Translations under genes and position numbers: made by a program
The notes under the pieces: model-generated
The model's input: the letters and a program-made list of their open reading frames with translations, nothing else
Database searches by the model: none
What the model was told of the DNA's origin: nothing
NCBI GenBank assembly: GCA_030618495.1
Contig: JAUXDE010000002.1
Location: forward strand, 1 to 38,305
Source of the DNA: Clostridia bacterium
GTDB lineage: Bacteria; UBA6262; WVXT01; JAUXBS01
Length of the DNA: 38,305 nt
Reading direction: 5' to 3'
In this document: positions 8,971-17,532 of the stretch, piece by piece
Position numbering within the stretch: the stretch's first letter is position 1
Layout: every line of letters begins with the position of its first letter

Positions 8971-9695
8971 TTTTCTCCCGCTAATTTTACAGCATCTATT
9001 AAACTAATGGATTCCGTATACAAGGCTTTACCGATAATTATCCCGGTAATATTCTTTATTCCCAGGTCTATAATGTTTTTTACATCACCTAAATTCGAAA
9101 TCCCCCCGGCAATAATAACAGAAGCTTTCACTTTTTCCGCAAATTTTTCTATTGATTTCAGGTTGGGCCCTTCCATCATGCCGTCTTTTTTAATATCGGT
9201 AAATATAATTTCCTTGAAACCGTAATTGCAGATTCTTTTCCCCAGCTCCAGCGCAGTCACTGAAGTAACATCCTTCCATCCCCCGATGGCAACCTTGTTT
9301 CCAACCACGTCAATGCTTATAATTATCCTGTCCTTGAATTTCTTCTTGGCTTTTACCAGGAATTCGGTATCATAAATTGCCGTTGTCCCGAGAACCACCT
9401 TATCAATACCTTTTGACAATACCTCCTGCATAACCGCCATTTTTCTTATCCCGCCGCCAACATGGACAGGGATGTCAACCGCCTTTGAAATCTTCGAAAT
9501 AATCGACATATTTTTCGTTATTCCCGAGAAAGCGCCATCCAGGTCCACCACGTGTATTCTCTTCGCCCCCTGGGCTTTCCACAGCTTTGCGATGAATACG
9601 GGGTCCCTGGAATAAATAGTTTCATTTTCCAGTTTACCCTGGCCAAGCCTTACGCAATAGCCGTTACGAATATCAATAGCCGGTATTATTCTCAC
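8967..9695 (-). CDS. hisA: ProFAR isomerase (phosphoribosylformimino-AICAR-P isomerase)
   Basis: This 242-residue (beta/alpha)8 barrel begins MRIIPAIDIRNGYCVRLGQG, with the HisA catalytic Asp near residue 8. The second catalytic Asp lies in ISIDVVGNKVAIGGW. The half-barrel repeat phosphate sites are VGGGIR and IAGGISN. HisF would start IIPCLDV and lacks this pattern, so HisA is the safer call. It isomerises ProFAR to PRFAR in histidine synthesis. Start and stop each overlap neighbours by 4 bp (hisB upstream, hisI downstream). In many bacteria hisH precedes and hisF follows hisA; neither is here. Confidence 0.95.
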   Translation of the reverse strand: MRIIPAIDIRNGYCVRLGQGKLENETIYSRDPVFIAKLWKAQGAKRIHVVDLDGAFSGITKNMSIISKISKAVDIPVHVGGGIRKMAVMQEVLSKGIDKVVLGTTAIYDTEFLVKAKKKFKDRIIISIDVVGNKVAIGGWKDVTSVTALELGKRICNYGFKEIIFTDIKKDGMMEGPNLKSIEKFAEKVKASVIIAGGISNLGDVKNIIDLGIKNITGIIIGKALYTESISLIDAVKLAGEK

Positions 9696-10279
9696 AACAC
9701 ACCCTTTGTAGACGGAACACCTTTTACCCCCGGGTTTATGCGTACGGCGCTACCCAATGCCCTGGCAAACCCCTTGAATACGCATTCGGCAATATGATGA
9801 TTGTTTCTGCCGTATCTTAAGTTAACATGCAGGGTCAATCCCGCGTTAAAACATACTGCGCGGAAAAATTCTTCCAACAATGAAAAATCAAAGTCGTCCT
9901 TCTTCCGGGATTTGTCAAACTTAACGTTAAAAACCATATACGGCCTTCCGGAAACATCCACGCACACATCGGAAAGTGTTTCATCCATTGGCAACGAAAG
10001 ATTCCCGTAACGCTCAATACCCCTCTTACCGCCCAATGCTTTCTTAACGGCGCTGCCCAGGCATATACCTATATCCTCAACCGTATGGTGGTCATCCACA
10101 CCGGTATCGCCTGACGCAACCAGTTTTAAATCAAACATCCCGTGTTTGGCAAATAATTCGAGCATATGGTTAAGAAACGGTATCGGCGTCTTTATATTGC
10201 CCTTCCCGCTTCCATCCAGATTAAGCTCAAGCGCAATTTCGGTTTCCCTTGTCTTCCTGGTTATTTTCGCTTTTCTCAT
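9692..10279 (-). CDS. hisB: Imidazoleglycerol-phosphate dehydratase
   Basis: The 195-residue monofunctional enzyme shows both metal-binding duplicated motifs, DDHHTVEDIG near residues 62-71 and NNHHIAECVFKGFARAL near 159-175. LNLDGSGKGNIKTPIPFLNHMLE lies at the N-terminus. It dehydrates imidazole-glycerol phosphate to imidazole-acetol phosphate in histidine synthesis and uses manganese. A GGGAG sits 5 nt before the ATG, only 12 bp after the murA stop codon. The TGA overlaps the hisA ATG by 4 bp. No fused histidinol-phosphatase domain is present. Confidence 0.95.
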   Translation of the reverse strand: MRKAKITRKTRETEIALELNLDGSGKGNIKTPIPFLNHMLELFAKHGMFDLKLVASGDTGVDDHHTVEDIGICLGSAVKKALGGKRGIERYGNLSLPMDETLSDVCVDVSGRPYMVFNVKFDKSRKKDDFDFSLLEEFFRAVCFNAGLTLHVNLRYGRNNHHIAECVFKGFARALGSAVRINPGVKGVPSTKGVL

Positions 10280-10291
10280 GTGCTCTCCCGG

Positions 10292-11557
10292 TTAAACCCT
10301 GTTTTTTTTGACTCTTTTTATATCCGCCCCGAGTTTGGTTAATTTATTTTCAATTTTTTCATATCCCCTGTCAAGGTGATAAACCCGTGAAACCTCCGTC
10401 CTGCCACGGGCAAAAAGCCCTGCCAGGATAAGAGCAGCCGACGCGCGTAAATCCGATGCCATAACAGGGGCGCCGCTCAATTTGCTTGCGCCTTCAACGA
10501 AAGCGCTGTTCCCTTCAATCCTTATCTCCGCGCCCATACGGCACAGTTCCGCAACATGAAGGAACCTGTTCTCAAAAACCGTTTCGGTAATTATTGAAGA
10601 CCCCTTCACAGTGCTCATGAAAGCCATCCACTGGGCCTGCATGTCCGTAGGGAACCCCGGAAACGTTGAAGTCTTGATATCCTGTGTTTTTAGTTTTTCT
10701 CCCGCGCTGACACGGATTTCCCCGTCATTTATAACATCCACAACCACTCCTGACGCTCTTAACTTCTCAATTAATGGTTCCACGTCAACTGCTCTCATAT
10801 TCTTTAATAGCACGCTGCCCCTGGTTATTGCCGCAGCTATCATGTACGTTCCCGCCTCAATCCTGTCCGGGATAACACTATGGCGGGCTCCCCGGAGTTT
10901 CCGTACCCCCTGTATTCTGATAATGCTCGTGCCGGCGCCTTTTATAACGGCGCCCATTTTTACCAGGAAATCCGCCAGGTCTTTAATCTCAGGTTCGCAG
11001 GCAGCGTTCTCAATAACAGTTTTACCCGTTGCGTAAACCGCTGCGAGCATCAGGTTCTCCGTGGCTCCTACACTCGGAAAATCAAAATATATTTTGGCGC
11101 CCTTTAATCGTCCAGCCTTCATGCGTACATAGCCGTCACTGATATTAACTACGGCGCCCAGCTTTTTAAAACCTTCAAGGTGCAGGTTAACGGGCCGGCT
11201 TCCTATGGCGCATCCACCGGGAAGAGAAACCTCAACATGCCCCAACCGGGCAAGCATGGGCCCCATTACCAGCGCGGATGCTCTCATCTTCTTTACCTGG
11301 TCGTACGGAGTCTTTGAATTCAGTTTACCTGAAGAAGCTACGTGGACCTTCCTGCCTTTCCGGGTTATTTTTTTACCCAGATGATTCAGCAGGATAAGAA
11401 CAGTATCTATGTCCTTCAAATCAGGCACATTTTCGACAATGCATTCTTCATCCGTAAGTAACGTTGCAATCAATATTGGCAGTGACGCATTCTTGGAACC
11501 GTTGATGGTTACACTGCCGCTCAGCTTCTTCCCGCCGTTAATAATAATCTTATCCAT
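10292..11557 (-). CDS. murA: UDP-N-acetylglucosamine 1-carboxyvinyltransferase
   Basis: This 421-residue EPSP-synthase-fold protein has SKN at 21-23, the loop cysteine C116 in PGGCAIGSRPVNLH (the PEP- and fosfomycin-reactive residue), RIEAGTYMIAAAI, and FPTDMQAQWMA. It transfers enolpyruvate from PEP to UDP-GlcNAc, the first committed step of peptidoglycan synthesis. Cys rather than Asp at the loop predicts the usual fosfomycin-sensitive form. The ATG at 11557 has no good ribosome-binding site, and hairpin repeat B ends 23 nt upstream, filling most of the gap from prmC. The order rpmE-prfA-prmC-murA is conserved in many bacteria. Confidence 0.96.
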   Translation of the reverse strand: MDKIIINGGKKLSGSVTINGSKNASLPILIATLLTDEECIVENVPDLKDIDTVLILLNHLGKKITRKGRKVHVASSGKLNSKTPYDQVKKMRASALVMGPMLARLGHVEVSLPGGCAIGSRPVNLHLEGFKKLGAVVNISDGYVRMKAGRLKGAKIYFDFPSVGATENLMLAAVYATGKTVIENAACEPEIKDLADFLVKMGAVIKGAGTSIIRIQGVRKLRGARHSVIPDRIEAGTYMIAAAITRGSVLLKNMRAVDVEPLIEKLRASGVVVDVINDGEIRVSAGEKLKTQDIKTSTFPGFPTDMQAQWMAFMSTVKGSSIITETVFENRFLHVAELCRMGAEIRIEGNSAFVEGASKLSGAPVMASDLRASAALILAGLFARGRTEVSRVYHLDRGYEKIENKLTKLGADIKRVKKNRV

Positions 11558-11580
11558 TAATTAATTCCAAATTGTGGGGA

Positions 11581-11656
11581 GAATTTGGGGACACGTACCT
11601 AATTATTTTTTTTCGAGTTATGCCTTTAAAATAATTAGGTACGTGTCCCCAAATTC
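11581..11656. repeat. Palindromic repeat B: perfect 29-bp inverted arms, 18-nt loop
   Basis: The left arm (11581-11609, starting gaatttggggacacgtacc) is exactly complementary to the right arm (11628-11656). The loop is ttttcgagttatgccttt. The right arm overlaps the prmC frame and supplies its last residues (NLGTRT) and TAA stop. A short extension ggggaga lies to the left. The same element occurs at 18072-18146 with the loop inverted. It resembles REP/MITE-like sequences moved by Y1 transposases (inference). Confidence 0.92.
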
Positions 11657-12546
11657 ACAACCACTATCCTGTCCTTGCCTGAATAATCCTTCACTATCCT
11701 TTTTAATGATAGTTCACCCGTATCATTAATAATTTTCCTGACCTCACTGCCCTGCTCACTTCCAATTTCCATAATTATGAAACCACCCTCAACCAGGTAC
11801 ATGCCGGCTTCGTTGATTATTCTCCTGTAAAACATGAGTCCGTCTTCACCCGCGTCCAGCGCCCTGGCGGGTTCCCGCAGAACCTCCTCCTGAATGCAGG
11901 CTAAATCCCCGGAACGTATATACGGCGGATTGGATACTATGAAATCCATGTTACAGAAGAAATCCCCCGAGCTGAAAGGATTAAAAAGATCCCCGGCAAA
12001 AAATCTTATATCATCGCTTACCCCGTTGATTTGGGCGTTCCTCCCTGCAACGTCCAGCGCCCTTGCGTCAACATCCGATGCAAACATATCAAAAACAATA
12101 CCTTTATCCTCCTTCAGGTATTTTGCAATGCTTACAGCAATATTACCCGAACCGGTGCACATATCCAATATCTTAACGACCTTCCCATTCTTGCGGTGAT
12201 TGTAACTCCTGATATGTTTTATAGTTTCTTCCACAAGCAACTCGGTTTCAGGCCTCGGGATTAACACATCTTCATTTAAGAAGAATTTTAACCCCATGAA
12301 TTCTTTTTCTCCGGTAAGATATGCCACGGGCTTTCGGCTTATTCTCTGGCGTATTAACTCCATATAGGAAGAAATGACACCCCCGGAAACCATCATGTCG
12401 TTTTTTACTATAAAATCCATCCTATTAATATCAAGTAAGTGGGCAAGCAGTACTTCCGCATCAATCCTGGCATCGGGTATGCCCTTTGCGGAAAGAAGGC
12501 TTTCGGCGTATCTTAAAATATCCCCCGCGCAACGATTTCTTTCCAT
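11635..12546 (-). CDS. prmC: Peptide chain release factor N5-glutamine methyltransferase
   Basis: The SAM-binding motif DMCTGSGNIA is at 128-137 and the glutamine-binding NPPY at 206-209, preceded by the HemK-type helical domain with RKPVAYLTGEKEFMGL and VLIPRPETELLVE. The enzyme methylates the Gln of the GGQ loop of RF1 and RF2; its substrate gene prfA lies directly upstream, 88 bp away. Length (303) is normal for the family. The final residues NLGTRT and the TAA stop are supplied by hairpin repeat B, so the end of this protein has been set by the repeat. A GGAGG lies about 12 nt before the ATG, slightly farther than ideal. Confidence 0.94.
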   Translation of the reverse strand: MERNRCAGDILRYAESLLSAKGIPDARIDAEVLLAHLLDINRMDFIVKNDMMVSGGVISSYMELIRQRISRKPVAYLTGEKEFMGLKFFLNEDVLIPRPETELLVEETIKHIRSYNHRKNGKVVKILDMCTGSGNIAVSIAKYLKEDKGIVFDMFASDVDARALDVAGRNAQINGVSDDIRFFAGDLFNPFSSGDFFCNMDFIVSNPPYIRSGDLACIQEEVLREPARALDAGEDGLMFYRRIINEAGMYLVEGGFIIMEIGSEQGSEVRKIINDTGELSLKRIVKDYSGKDRIVVVNLGTRT

Positions 12547-12634
12547 TAGTTTACAGTTCCTCCGAAACTTTTAACTGGTGGCGCATCAAAAATATTTAAC
12601 TAATAAAGCTCTTTGAAAACCAGCTATAAACAAC

Positions 12635-13681
12635 TTATTCTAATACGCCACTTAACTTCTCAATAAACTCATCAATATTCCCCGCCATGATGTTATCAAG
12701 TTTATGCAAACTGAGATTTATACGGTGATCCGTTACCCTGTCCTGTGGAAAATTATAAGTGCGTATCTTTTCACTCCTGTCTCCCGTGCCTACCTGTTTT
12801 TTTCTTAATTGGGATTGCTCTTTCCTTTCCGCTTCCTTGATTCCCACTGAAAGTCTTGCCCTCAGCACCTTCATGGCTTTGTTCTTGTTCTTGAGCTGAG
12901 ACCTCTCATCCTGGCACTGGACAACAGTTCCGGAGGGAATATGCGTAATACGCACGGCAGAACTTGTTCTGTTGACACTCTGCCCCCCTTTGCCGGATGC
13001 TGAATAGGTATCAATTCTAAGGTCATCCTGCTTTATATCTATTTCCTTCTCTTCAGTTTCAGGCATTACGGCAACTGTCGCGGCGGAAGTATGTATTCTT
13101 CCGCTTGTTTCCGTTTTCGGCACCCGCTGGACACGGTGCACCCCGCTTTCATGCTTAAGTAAACCGTATACATCACTGCCTGCAATGAAAAGAATAACCT
13201 CCTTTATGCCTCCCAGTTCCGTTAAACGGGAACTGATTACTTCCATCTTCCACTTCTTCTTCTCTGCATACCGCGTGTACATTCTCATCAGTTCCGCCGC
13301 CCATAAAGCAGCTTCCCCACCGCCGGTCCCCGCTCTTATTTCAAGGAGCACGTTCCTTTTGTCATCCGGGTCATTTGAAGCAAGCATCATTCTGAGTTCA
13401 CCCTGAAGCGCCTCTTCATCACCGGTCAGTTTCTCAAGCTCTTCCCTTGCCAGCCCCTCCATTGCGGAATCATTTTCACTGATTAATTGGCGGGTATCTT
13501 CTATCTCTCCCTTAACCTTTTTCCACAACCTGAACTTGCCTACTATCAGCCTAATCCGGGAATGCTCCTTCGCAAGTTCCTGGAACCTGTTTTGGTCTGA
13601 AATAACAGAAGGATCAGAAAGCAGTTTTTCCAGTTCGTTATACCTGTTATCTATTTCTCTTAATGTTTCTACAATTTCCAT
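12635..13681 (-). CDS. prfA: Peptide chain release factor 1
   Basis: The 348-residue class I release factor carries the GGQ peptidyl-hydrolysis motif at 232-234 (SGKGGQSVN). The RF1-type recognition tripeptide P-x-T is at 188-190 in [18 protein letters not shown], so it reads UAG and [15 protein letters not shown] near 117-128 is conserved between domains. It lies 22 bp after rpmE and is followed by prmC, which methylates its GGQ glutamine. The long N-terminal helical domain is complete. Confidence 0.97.
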   Translation of the reverse strand: MEIVETLREIDNRYNELEKLLSDPSVISDQNRFQELAKEHSRIRLIVGKFRLWKKVKGEIEDTRQLISENDSAMEGLAREELEKLTGDEEALQGELRMMLASNDPDDKRNVLLEIRAGTGGGEAALWAAELMRMYTRYAEKKKWKMEVISSRLTELGGIKEVILFIAGSDVYGLLKHESGVHRVQRVPKTETSGRIHTSAATVAVMPETEEKEIDIKQDDLRIDTYSASGKGGQSVNRTSSAVRITHIPSGTVVQCQDERSQLKNKNKAMKVLRARLSVGIKEAERKEQSQLRKKQVGTGDRSEKIRTYNFPQDRVTDHRINLSLHKLDNIMAGNIDEFIEKLSGVLE

Positions 13682-13703
13682 TATTTATATCGTGAAATAA
13701 GTA

Positions 13704-14006
13704 TTACTTTTCGGCTTTCTTTGCTTTCTTTACTTTCAAAACCTTTTTTGCCTTCTTGGCTTTCTTCCGTTTTACGGTCTTTTTCCTTACCGTCTTACCC
13801 TCCGTTTTTGCAAAACGGCGCTTAAACTTATCAACCCTTCCGGCAGTGTCAAGCAACTTGTCCTGGCCGGAACCTGTAAAGAAAGGATGGCACGCAGAAC
13901 ATATTTCAACACGAATATTCTGTACCGTGGACCTGGTCTTGCTGGTATTGCCGCAAGCGCAGGAAATTGTTGTATCATAATACTTTGGATGGATTTTTTC
14001 CTTCAT
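13704..14006 (-). CDS. rpmE: 50S ribosomal protein L31 with lysine-rich tail
   Basis: The protein begins [20 protein letters not shown] and continues [23 protein letters not shown], the zinc-binding (four-cysteine, C+) form of L31. The canonical domain ends near residue 70 with VDKFKRRF. About 30 further residues are almost only Lys, Ala, Val and Arg (KKAKKAKK-type), a tail longer than in the usual 66-75-residue family. I chose the ATG at 14006 because GAGGAG stands 6 nt upstream. The longer frame would start at a TTG inside that ribosome-binding region. Zinc-form L31 is the normal housekeeping version. Confidence 0.95.
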   Translation of the reverse strand: MKEKIHPKYYDTTISCACGNTSKTRSTVQNIRVEICSACHPFFTGSGQDKLLDTAGRVDKFKRRFAKTEGKTVRKKTVKRKKAKKAKKVLKVKKAKKAEK

Positions 14007-14055
14007 CTTTGCTCCTCTCAAACCAATTTTAAATACTGCACCGGTTCATATTATT

Positions 14056-14145
14056 TTATTTTTGCTTGTGACGGTTCTTTTTTCTGCGTTTCCTCAGCTT
14101 ATGAGTGCGAATCTTCTGTAGTTTTCTTCTTCTGCCATGCGGCAT
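14056..14145 (-). CDS. 29-residue AURKAIP1/COX24-domain-like basic peptide
   Basis: This tiny gene encodes MPHGRRRKLQKIRTHKLRKR followed by RKKNRHKQK. The pattern M-P-x-G-(K/R)-x-(K/R)-x2-K-I-x-T-H-K-x-(K/R)-K-R-x-(K/R)-x-N-R-H-K is that of the small basic bacterial proteins carrying the COX24/AURKAIP1 C-terminal domain. From memory these are common in Bacteroidota and some other phyla and are thought to be ribosome-associated. A GGAGG stands 6 nt before the ATG, so the gene is well placed for translation. It sits between tyrS (30 bp upstream) and rpmE, in a ribosomal context. Over 60% of residues are Lys, Arg or His. The role is inferred from family and neighbours only. Confidence 0.8.
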   Translation of the reverse strand: MPHGRRRKLQKIRTHKLRKRRKKNRHKQK

Positions 14146-14175
14146 AACAAACCTCCATTTCTATATTAAAGTGTT

Positions 14176-15342
14176 TTAATGGGAAACACGCCTTACTTTT
14201 TTGAATTTCCTCTTTCCTGCCTGTAACACGTACTCCCTGTCCATGACCAGGTCCAGTTTATCATCAACAACTTTTTCCTGGTTTATTCTTAATGCCCCCT
14301 GGTGTATTATTCTTTTCGCATCATTTCTGCTGGTTGCAAGACCCGATAAAACCAGCAGGTTCACTATCCATATCTTCTTCTGGTTGACTTCAACTACCTC
14401 AATATTCTCAGGAAGGCCTTTTTTAACAAAAACCTTTTCAAATTCAGCCCACGACTTCTCAGCCTCAGCCTCACCATGGAACCGCCCTACGATTTCCTTT
14501 GCCAGCTTAATCTTTGCATCACGGGGATCCATTGCCTTAACTTCATCCAGGTCCTTATCCGTAAGCAATTCATAATACCTTACCATAAGCGTATCCGAAA
14601 CCGACATTACCTTTCCAAAAACCTCTATGGCAGGCTCATTTATCCCTATATAATTATCATATGTCTTGCTCATCTTTTTTACGCCGTCAAGGCCTTCAAG
14701 CAACGGCATGGTTATCACTACCTGTGGTTCCATCCCCTTGTCAACCTGAAACTCGCGCCCCATAAGGAGATTAAATATCTGGTCAGTGCCGCCCAGTTCC
14801 ACATCAGCTTCTACCTGTACGGAATCATACGCTTGAAGCAGGGGATACATGAACTCCAGAATACTTATATCTTCGCCTTCGGTATACCTCTTTTTGAAAT
14901 CCGCGCGCGCAAGCATCTGCGCTACCGTGGAATGCGCGGTCAGCTCCAGGAGGTCTGAAAAAGCCATTTTATCGAACCATTCGCTGTTAAAAACTACTTT
15001 TGTCTTTTTCCTGTCAAGTATTTTAAATACCTGTTCCTGGTAAGTCCCGGCATTATCACTGACATCCTTCTGGCTCATTTTCTTCCTTATCTCGCTTCTG
15101 CCGGATGGATCTCCTATACGGGCAGTGTAATCACCTATGATGAACACAACATTATGCCCCATATCCTGAAATGTTTTTAATTTCTCAAGCGCGACCGTAT
15201 GACCGAGATGTAAATCAGAAGAAGTGGGGTCAGCTCCGAATTTAATGTTTAACGGTTTGCCTTTCCCCAGTTTCCTTTCCAGGTCCTTGGCTGAAATAAT
15301 TTCAACAGTTCCTCTTTTTATAGCATTAATATCTTTTCGCAT
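14176..15342 (-). CDS. tyrS: Tyrosyl-tRNA synthetase
   Basis: The class I signature appears as HLGH in [15 protein letters not shown], and the KMSKS motif as [23 protein letters not shown] and the tyrosine-binding [19 protein letters not shown] region are present. An S4 RNA-binding domain closes the protein (about residues 320-388). The form is the bacterial long-HIGH subgroup (TyrRS with about 400 residues). I prefer the ATG at 15342 ([17 protein letters not shown], 388 residues) over an upstream TTG at 15378. The segment between them holds a good promoter whose -10 box ends 7 nt before this ATG, so the mRNA is probably leaderless. The gene diverges from the PBP1A gene. Confidence 0.95.
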   Translation of the reverse strand: MRKDINAIKRGTVEIISAKDLERKLGKGKPLNIKFGADPTSSDLHLGHTVALEKLKTFQDMGHNVVFIIGDYTARIGDPSGRSEIRKKMSQKDVSDNAGTYQEQVFKILDRKKTKVVFNSEWFDKMAFSDLLELTAHSTVAQMLARADFKKRYTEGEDISILEFMYPLLQAYDSVQVEADVELGGTDQIFNLLMGREFQVDKGMEPQVVITMPLLEGLDGVKKMSKTYDNYIGINEPAIEVFGKVMSVSDTLMVRYYELLTDKDLDEVKAMDPRDAKIKLAKEIVGRFHGEAEAEKSWAEFEKVFVKKGLPENIEVVEVNQKKIWIVNLLVLSGLATSRNDAKRIIHQGALRINQEKVVDDKLDLVMDREYVLQAGKRKFKKVRRVSH

Positions 15343-15349
15343 GGATATC

Positions 15350-15378
15350 TTTATACCAAAAAAACCTCCTTCTTGCAA
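15350..15378 (-). promoter_or_regulatory. tyrS promoter, extended -10, leaderless configuration
   Basis: The minus strand has TTGCAA at 15378-15373, a 17-nt spacer, then TGG-TATAAA with the hexamer at 15355-15350. Seven nt separate it from the ATG at 15342, so transcription should begin at or within a base or two of the start codon. The GGAGG inside the spacer is too far (25 nt) to serve as a ribosome-binding site. Confidence 0.6.
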
Positions 15379-15389
15379 GAAAAAAAGTG

Positions 15390-15417
15390 TTTACAAAATT
15401 TCCTTTTATGATATAAT
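15390..15417 (+). promoter_or_regulatory. PBP1A gene promoter, extended -10, leaderless configuration
   Basis: TTTACA at 15390-15395, a 16-nt spacer and TATAAT at 15412-15417 with an upstream TGA (extended -10). Only aggcgc (6 nt) lies between the -10 box and the ATG at 15424, so a standard start site coincides with the A of ATG. The -35 box lies 11 bp from that of tyrS on the other strand, making a compact divergent promoter pair. Confidence 0.6.
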
Positions 15418-15423
15418 AGGCGC

Positions 15424-17517
15424 ATGATGTTAAAACAAAGAAAGTATTATATAGTATTTATATTTATAATAGCTCTATTTATTTTTATTACAATGTTAAA
15501 GGGATTCTTAAAGGATTTGCCTTCCATTGATTCCCTTGAAGACTACACTCCCGATCTGATAACTAAAATTTATGACATCAACAATGACGTCATAAGTGAA
15601 TTCTTCATTGAACGCAGGACGCTGGTTCCATTATCGGAAATTCCCGTGGACCTGCAGAATGCCGTCATATCGGCGGAAGACACTAATTTTTTCAAGCATT
15701 GGGGCATTGATATATACGGCATTTTCCGTTCCGTCTTCAAGAACTTCCTTCACGGACGCAAACTCCAGGGAGGAAGCACCATAACCATGCAGCTTGCAAG
15801 GGGGCTTTTCCTGTCACGCAAGAAAACCTATGAGAGAAAAATAAGGGAAATACTCCTCTCGGTAAAACTTGAAATGAATTACTCAAAAGAGGAAATCCTG
15901 CAGTTGTACTTGAACCAGATTTTTCTCGGCCACGACATTTACGGTATTGAATCCGCCGCAAAAGGATACTTCAATAAATCCCTTAAGGAACTCAACCTGG
16001 CCGAATGCGCCCTTATTGCGGGGCTCATCCCTTCACCCAACAGGTTTTCCCCATACCATGACCTTGCCCTGGCGTATAAACGCAAGACATATGTTCTAAA
16101 CAGAATGAAACAGGAAAGGTTCATCACTGAAAGCGAGAAAAGGAAAGCAAATAACATTCCCATATACGTACAGAAACGCGAGGAAATCCTGAAACAGGCC
16201 CCTTATTTTGTAGAATGGATACGCCAGCAGTTAGAGGAAAAATACGGCAGTAATGCCATTTACAAGGGCGGGCTGAAAGTATACACAACCCTGGACATGA
16301 AAATGCAGAAAATTGCCGAAAGAATACTTGAGGTTCACCTCATGGACTTTGACAACAGGAGAAAGGAAGAACTACCGAAGGAACTTGAAAAAAAGGAAGT
16401 GGAGATATCCCCTGGGGAACTGGAAGGACTGCTCCAAAAAAAAGTACAGGGCGGCATCATAGCGCTTGATCCGAAAACAGGACAGATACGAACGCTTGTT
16501 GGGGGCAGGGACTTTAAGGAAAGCAAGTTCAACAGGATGATCCAGGCAAAAAGACAGCCCGGCTCCGGTATTAAGCCGATTATTTATACCGCAGCCATTG
16601 AAAACGGCTATACCCCCTCGTATATAATCGATGATTCACCCGTATCTTACTTTAATGATTTTAACAATTGGAAACTGCTTTGCAACACCACCGACCTCTC
16701 AGACCTTGAACCTGAAATTGTGGAAAATATTGACATGGACAGGGTGTGGTCGCCGCAGAACTACAACAAGAAGTTCATGGGCCCTACCATACTGCGCAAT
16801 GCGCTCATTTATTCAAAAAATGTATGCTCCGTAAAACTACTTGACAGGATAAGACCGTTAACGGCTGCCTATTGCGCAGAAAGAATGGGTATATCGACGT
16901 ACATTGAAAAAACGCTGTCCATGGCTTTAGGCACGTCCGAGGTTCTGCCGATCGAACTGGCATCGGTATACGGTGTCCTGGCAAACCAGGGGATCAAAAC
17001 GAAGCCTTACAGCATAATCAGGGTCAAGGATATGGCGGGGAACGTATTGGAAGAAAACTTCCCTGAAGAAGAGGAAATATTAACCACTCAGAACGCTTAT
17101 ATCGTCACTCACCTTATGAGCGAGGTATGTGAATACGGCACGGGCAGGTATACCAGGCTTCTAAGACGGCCGCGGGCAGGAAAGACAGGCACGACTAATG
17201 AGTACACGGACGCCTGGTTCACGGGGTTCGTACCCAACCTCATATGCTGCGTATGGGTCGGTTACGATGATAACATGACGCTCGGTGAAAAGAAAACCGG
17301 CGGGGGCGTTGCCGCTCCGATATGGACTGACTTCATGAAGGCTGTACTTGCGGATACGCCTGTCCTCGACTTCCCGGTGCCCCCGGGCATCACCTTTGCC
17401 AAAATCGATACCAAAACAGGACTGCTGGCTTTAGAAGACAGCGAAGACACTGTCCTGGAAGCATACATAACGGGAACCGAACCAACAGAATATTCACTAC
17501 CAAATAATAACGAATAG
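15424..17517 (+). CDS. Penicillin-binding protein 1A-type bifunctional murein synthase
   Basis: A short cytoplasmic start and one membrane anchor (about residues 8-28) precede a GT51 glycosyltransferase domain. Its catalytic Glu85 is in ISAEDTNFFKHWG, followed by QGGSTITMQLARGLFLS. The transpeptidase domain has S381-x2-K384 in RQPGSGIKP, S464-K-N466 and K587-T-G in RAGKTGTTNEYTDAWF. The enzyme polymerises lipid II and crosslinks peptidoglycan in the periplasm. All catalytic motifs are intact and length (697) is normal for the PBP1A/PonA family. The gene starts ATGATG without a ribosome-binding site, next to a -10 box. The DUF2148 gene follows 15 bp later. Confidence 0.94.
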   Translation: MMLKQRKYYIVFIFIIALFIFITMLKGFLKDLPSIDSLEDYTPDLITKIYDINNDVISEFFIERRTLVPLSEIPVDLQNAVISAEDTNFFKHWGIDIYGIFRSVFKNFLHGRKLQGGSTITMQLARGLFLSRKKTYERKIREILLSVKLEMNYSKEEILQLYLNQIFLGHDIYGIESAAKGYFNKSLKELNLAECALIAGLIPSPNRFSPYHDLALAYKRKTYVLNRMKQERFITESEKRKANNIPIYVQKREEILKQAPYFVEWIRQQLEEKYGSNAIYKGGLKVYTTLDMKMQKIAERILEVHLMDFDNRRKEELPKELEKKEVEISPGELEGLLQKKVQGGIIALDPKTGQIRTLVGGRDFKESKFNRMIQAKRQPGSGIKPIIYTAAIENGYTPSYIIDDSPVSYFNDFNNWKLLCNTTDLSDLEPEIVENIDMDRVWSPQNYNKKFMGPTILRNALIYSKNVCSVKLLDRIRPLTAAYCAERMGISTYIEKTLSMALGTSEVLPIELASVYGVLANQGIKTKPYSIIRVKDMAGNVLEENFPEEEEILTTQNAYIVTHLMSEVCEYGTGRYTRLLRRPRAGKTGTTNEYTDAWFTGFVPNLICCVWVGYDDNMTLGEKKTGGGVAAPIWTDFMKAVLADTPVLDFPVPPGITFAKIDTKTGLLALEDSEDTVLEAYITGTEPTEYSLPNNNE

Positions 17518-17532
17518 AGGAGACATAAAACC

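Noticed and set aside
15342-15378. GGAGG at about 15366-15370 as ribosome-binding site for tyrS, or TTG start at 15378
   Set aside because: The GGAGG is 25 nt from the ATG and lies inside a good -35/-10 spacer; the TTG-started extension does not resemble TyrS.
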